In this document: piece after piece, positions 6,867-7,637 of the stretch | Position numbering within the stretch: the first letter of the stretch is position 1 | How the letters are laid out: each line of letters starts with the position of its first letter | Assembly: GCA_015654725.1 (NCBI GenBank) | Contig: JAATGI010000276.1 | Location: 1-7,637 of the forward strand | Length of the DNA: 7,637 bases | Reading direction: 5' to 3' | Origin: Rhodospirillales bacterium | Lineage (GTDB): Bacteria; Pseudomonadota; Alphaproteobacteria; ATCC43930; CGMCC-115725 | The notes under the pieces: generated by a model | Database searches by the model: none | Seen by the model: only the letters and a program-made list of their open reading frames with translations | Told to the model about the DNA's origin: nothing | Translations under genes and position numbers: made by a program

Positions 6867-7017
6867 CCCTCACCCGACCATCGCTACGCGATGGTCACCC
6901 TCTCTCACGGGGTGGGAGAGGGGCTTTCATGCTCGGCATCTCATACCCCTCTCCCGCTTGCGGGGGATGCGCAGGCTTAGCGAGGCGAAGCCGAGCTTAG
7001 CCGAAGCTGGGTGAGGG
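6867..7017. repeat. Pair of dispersed palindromic repeat elements in head-to-head orientation
   Basis: Outer arms CCCTCACCC (6867-6875) and GGGTGAGGG (7009-7017) are perfect inverted copies. Element A (6867-6923) reads head CCCTCACCC, a 9-base hairpin (GACCATCGC 6876-6884 with GCGATGGTC 6888-6896), then a GC-rich hairpin ending GGGAGAGGGG. Element B (6946-7017) has the same order on the other strand: head, a variable palindrome (GGCTTAGC 6974-6981 with GCTTAGCC 6995-7002, one mismatch, enclosing GGC-GAA-GCC), then a hairpin (6950-6957 with 6960-6967) ending in the same GGGAGAGGGG. A 22-base unique spacer separates them. The CCCTCACCC...GGGAGAGGG pattern is familiar as a high-copy intergenic repeat of alphaproteobacteria; copy number cannot be checked here. 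Confidence 0.7.
6898..6922 (+). terminator. Strong hairpin after the CoxL-like gene, possible terminator
   Basis: CCCTCTCTCAC (6898-6908) pairs with GTGGGAGAGGG (6912-6922) over 11 positions with one G-T wobble and a three-base loop. It is followed by GCTTTCAT, only a short T-run. It begins 31 bases after the stop codon and is part of repeat element A. It could end transcription or protect the mRNA 3' end, but it is not a textbook terminator. Confidence 0.4.
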
Positions 7018-7212
7018 GTGATCTGTCATTCAGATAAAAGCCCAAAGCGTCGCTACTTAAGCGTTAACCAGACCGTGAAACCATCGCCTGTCCTTGACGC
7101 ATCGAGGCCTGGCGTGGCGTTCCTTTTTGGCTGCTTGATATTTCTCCTATGCTACGCCGCCGCCCGCATCTTTGCGTGGCGTAAGCGTAGGGCGCGCTGC
7201 GTTCCGATTTAA
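7018..7212 (+). CDS. Doubtful small single-pass membrane protein
   Basis: This 64-residue frame starts with a GTG directly at the end of the palindromic repeat and ends with TAA at 7210-7212. It encodes a polar first half, one clean hydrophobic segment of about 20 residues (GVAFLFGCLIFLLCYAAARI, 32-51) and a basic tail (WRKRRAR), as in a small inner-membrane protein with its C-terminus in the cytoplasm. Against it: no spaced ribosome binding site (GAGGG abuts the GTG), a non-ATG start, no recognised family, and base composition less GC-biased than the real genes around it. Later GTG codons near 7075 and 7114 are no better supported. I would treat it as probably not coding unless homologues are found. 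Confidence 0.2.
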   Translation: MICHSDKSPKRRYLSVNQTVKPSPVLDASRPGVAFLFGCLIFLLCYAAARIFAWRKRRARCVPI

Positions 7213-7328
7213 TGGAAAGCGCGCGAGGTCGCGTCGAGTCCCCCGGAACGCTCGGCGCTCAAAACTGTTGATCGAATCGCCGGATGCTGGCAGCACTGGA
7301 CGGCGAATCAAGAGCGGGGAGCATCGGC
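7213..7328. other. Non-coding leader region of the encapsulated ferritin gene
   Basis: No gene is apparent in this 116-base stretch. I looked for a sigma-70 promoter and for Fur or Irr/RirA-type iron boxes and saw none I would defend. The only clear element is the ribosome binding site at its end. Confidence 0.5.
7316..7321 (+). promoter_or_regulatory. Ribosome binding site of the encapsulated ferritin gene
   Basis: GGGGAG lies seven bases before the ATG at 7329. It supports this start, which also matches the N-terminus of relatives (MSSEQLHE type). Confidence 0.7.
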
Positions 7329-7637
7329 ATGTCGAGCGAGCAGCTTCACGAAGACCCGGCGACGCTGGGGCCCGAGATCATCGACCGGCACCGCGCCTTC
7401 ACCTCGCTGATCGAGGAGCTGGAGGCGATCGACTGGTACGACCAGCGCGCCAAGGCCACCATCGACGCCGAGCTCAAGACCATCCTCGAACACAACCGCG
7501 ACGAGGAAAAAGAACACGCCACCATGGTGCTGGAATGGCTGCGGCGGCACGATCCGGCGCTCGACACCAACCTGAAACTCTATCTGTTCAAGGAAGGCCC
7601 GATCCGCGACAAGGTGGATGGGCCGGGCGCGGGTGGC
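7329..7637 (+). CDS. Encapsulated ferritin-like protein (EncFtn), cut by the right edge
   Basis: The frame is open for 103 codons to the window edge. The sequence HRAFTSLIEELEAIDWYDQR, then HNRDEEKEHATMVLEWLRR, then LKLYLFKEGPI is characteristic of EncFtn, the two-helix ferroxidase that forms a ring-shaped decamer inside encapsulin nanocompartments and oxidises Fe(II) for storage in the shell. Compared with the R. rubrum protein as I remember it, the ferroxidase ligands Glu32, Glu62 and His65 correspond to Glu30, Glu60 and His63 here. The entry-site residues Glu31, Glu34, Trp38 and Tyr39 correspond to Glu29, Glu32, Trp36 and Tyr37. All are present. The protein normally ends with a flexible linker and a short targeting peptide (like SLGIGSLR) that docks it inside the shell. 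The visible end (VDGPGAGG) looks like the start of that linker; the targeting peptide lies outside. The encapsulin shell gene usually follows directly. Confidence 0.93.
   Translation, partial: MSSEQLHEDPATLGPEIIDRHRAFTSLIEELEAIDWYDQRAKATIDAELKTILEHNRDEEKEHATMVLEWLRRHDPALDTNLKLYLFKEGPIRDKVDGPGAGG

Noticed and set aside
6867..7017. CRISPR array or tRNA-like structure
   Set aside because: The repeats are inverted, not evenly spaced direct repeats, and there is no cloverleaf or CCA end. Two dispersed palindromic elements explain the pattern.
1..7637. True CO dehydrogenase (form I CoxL)
   Set aside because: The active-site loops read AYRGAGR and PYRGAGR instead of AYRCSFR, so neither gene should be called a CO dehydrogenase on sequence alone.

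Overview
The window is GC-rich, densely coding bacterial DNA, most likely from an alphaproteobacterium of the Rhodospirillales type. This rests on codon use, on an encapsulated-ferritin homologue very close to the Rhodospirillum rubrum protein as I remember it, and on intergenic palindromic repeats of a kind common in such genomes. The assignment is an inference; no rRNA or other taxonomic marker is present.

Layout. (1) Positions 1-1329, minus strand: the N-terminal 443 codons of a form II CoxL-like (xanthine dehydrogenase/aldehyde oxidase family) molybdopterin-binding subunit, cut off by the left edge. (2) 1330-1528: a short non-coding stretch with a REP-like palindrome, an inverted repeat and a weak hairpin. 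(3) 1529-2193, minus strand: a type II toxin-antitoxin pair, a Phd/YefM-family antitoxin followed by an overlapping PIN-domain (VapC) toxin. Its promoter holds two CTGTAC-type operator boxes and its -35 hexamer contains the stop codon of the gene before it. (4) 2236-4419, minus strand: a P1B-type copper-exporting ATPase with a Cys-rich heavy-metal-binding N-terminus and no classical HMA domain. (5) 4543-6866, plus strand: a second CoxL-like subunit, complete in length (about 774 residues when reconstructed) but split by a one-base deletion near 5592. (6) 6867-7017: two dispersed palindromic repeat elements placed head to head. (7) 7018-7328: mostly empty, with one doubtful small membrane ORF. 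(8) 7329-7637, plus strand: the first 103 codons of an encapsulated ferritin-like protein (EncFtn), running off the right edge.

How the parts relate. The two CoxL paralogues point away from each other, and the copper ATPase plus toxin-antitoxin pair lies between them on the minus strand. This looks like an accessory block next to molybdenum hydroxylase genes. No small (2Fe-2S) or medium (FAD) Cox subunit is visible for either large subunit. EncFtn belongs to the iron-storing encapsulin nanocompartment system, whose shell gene normally lies next to it and would be expected just beyond the right edge.

The items most worth checking are the CoxL frameshift, the Tyr-to-Phe change in the membrane copper site of the ATPase, the toxin-antitoxin control region fused to the end of the ATPase gene, and the encapsulin locus at the edge. 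I did not find a clearly undescribed system.
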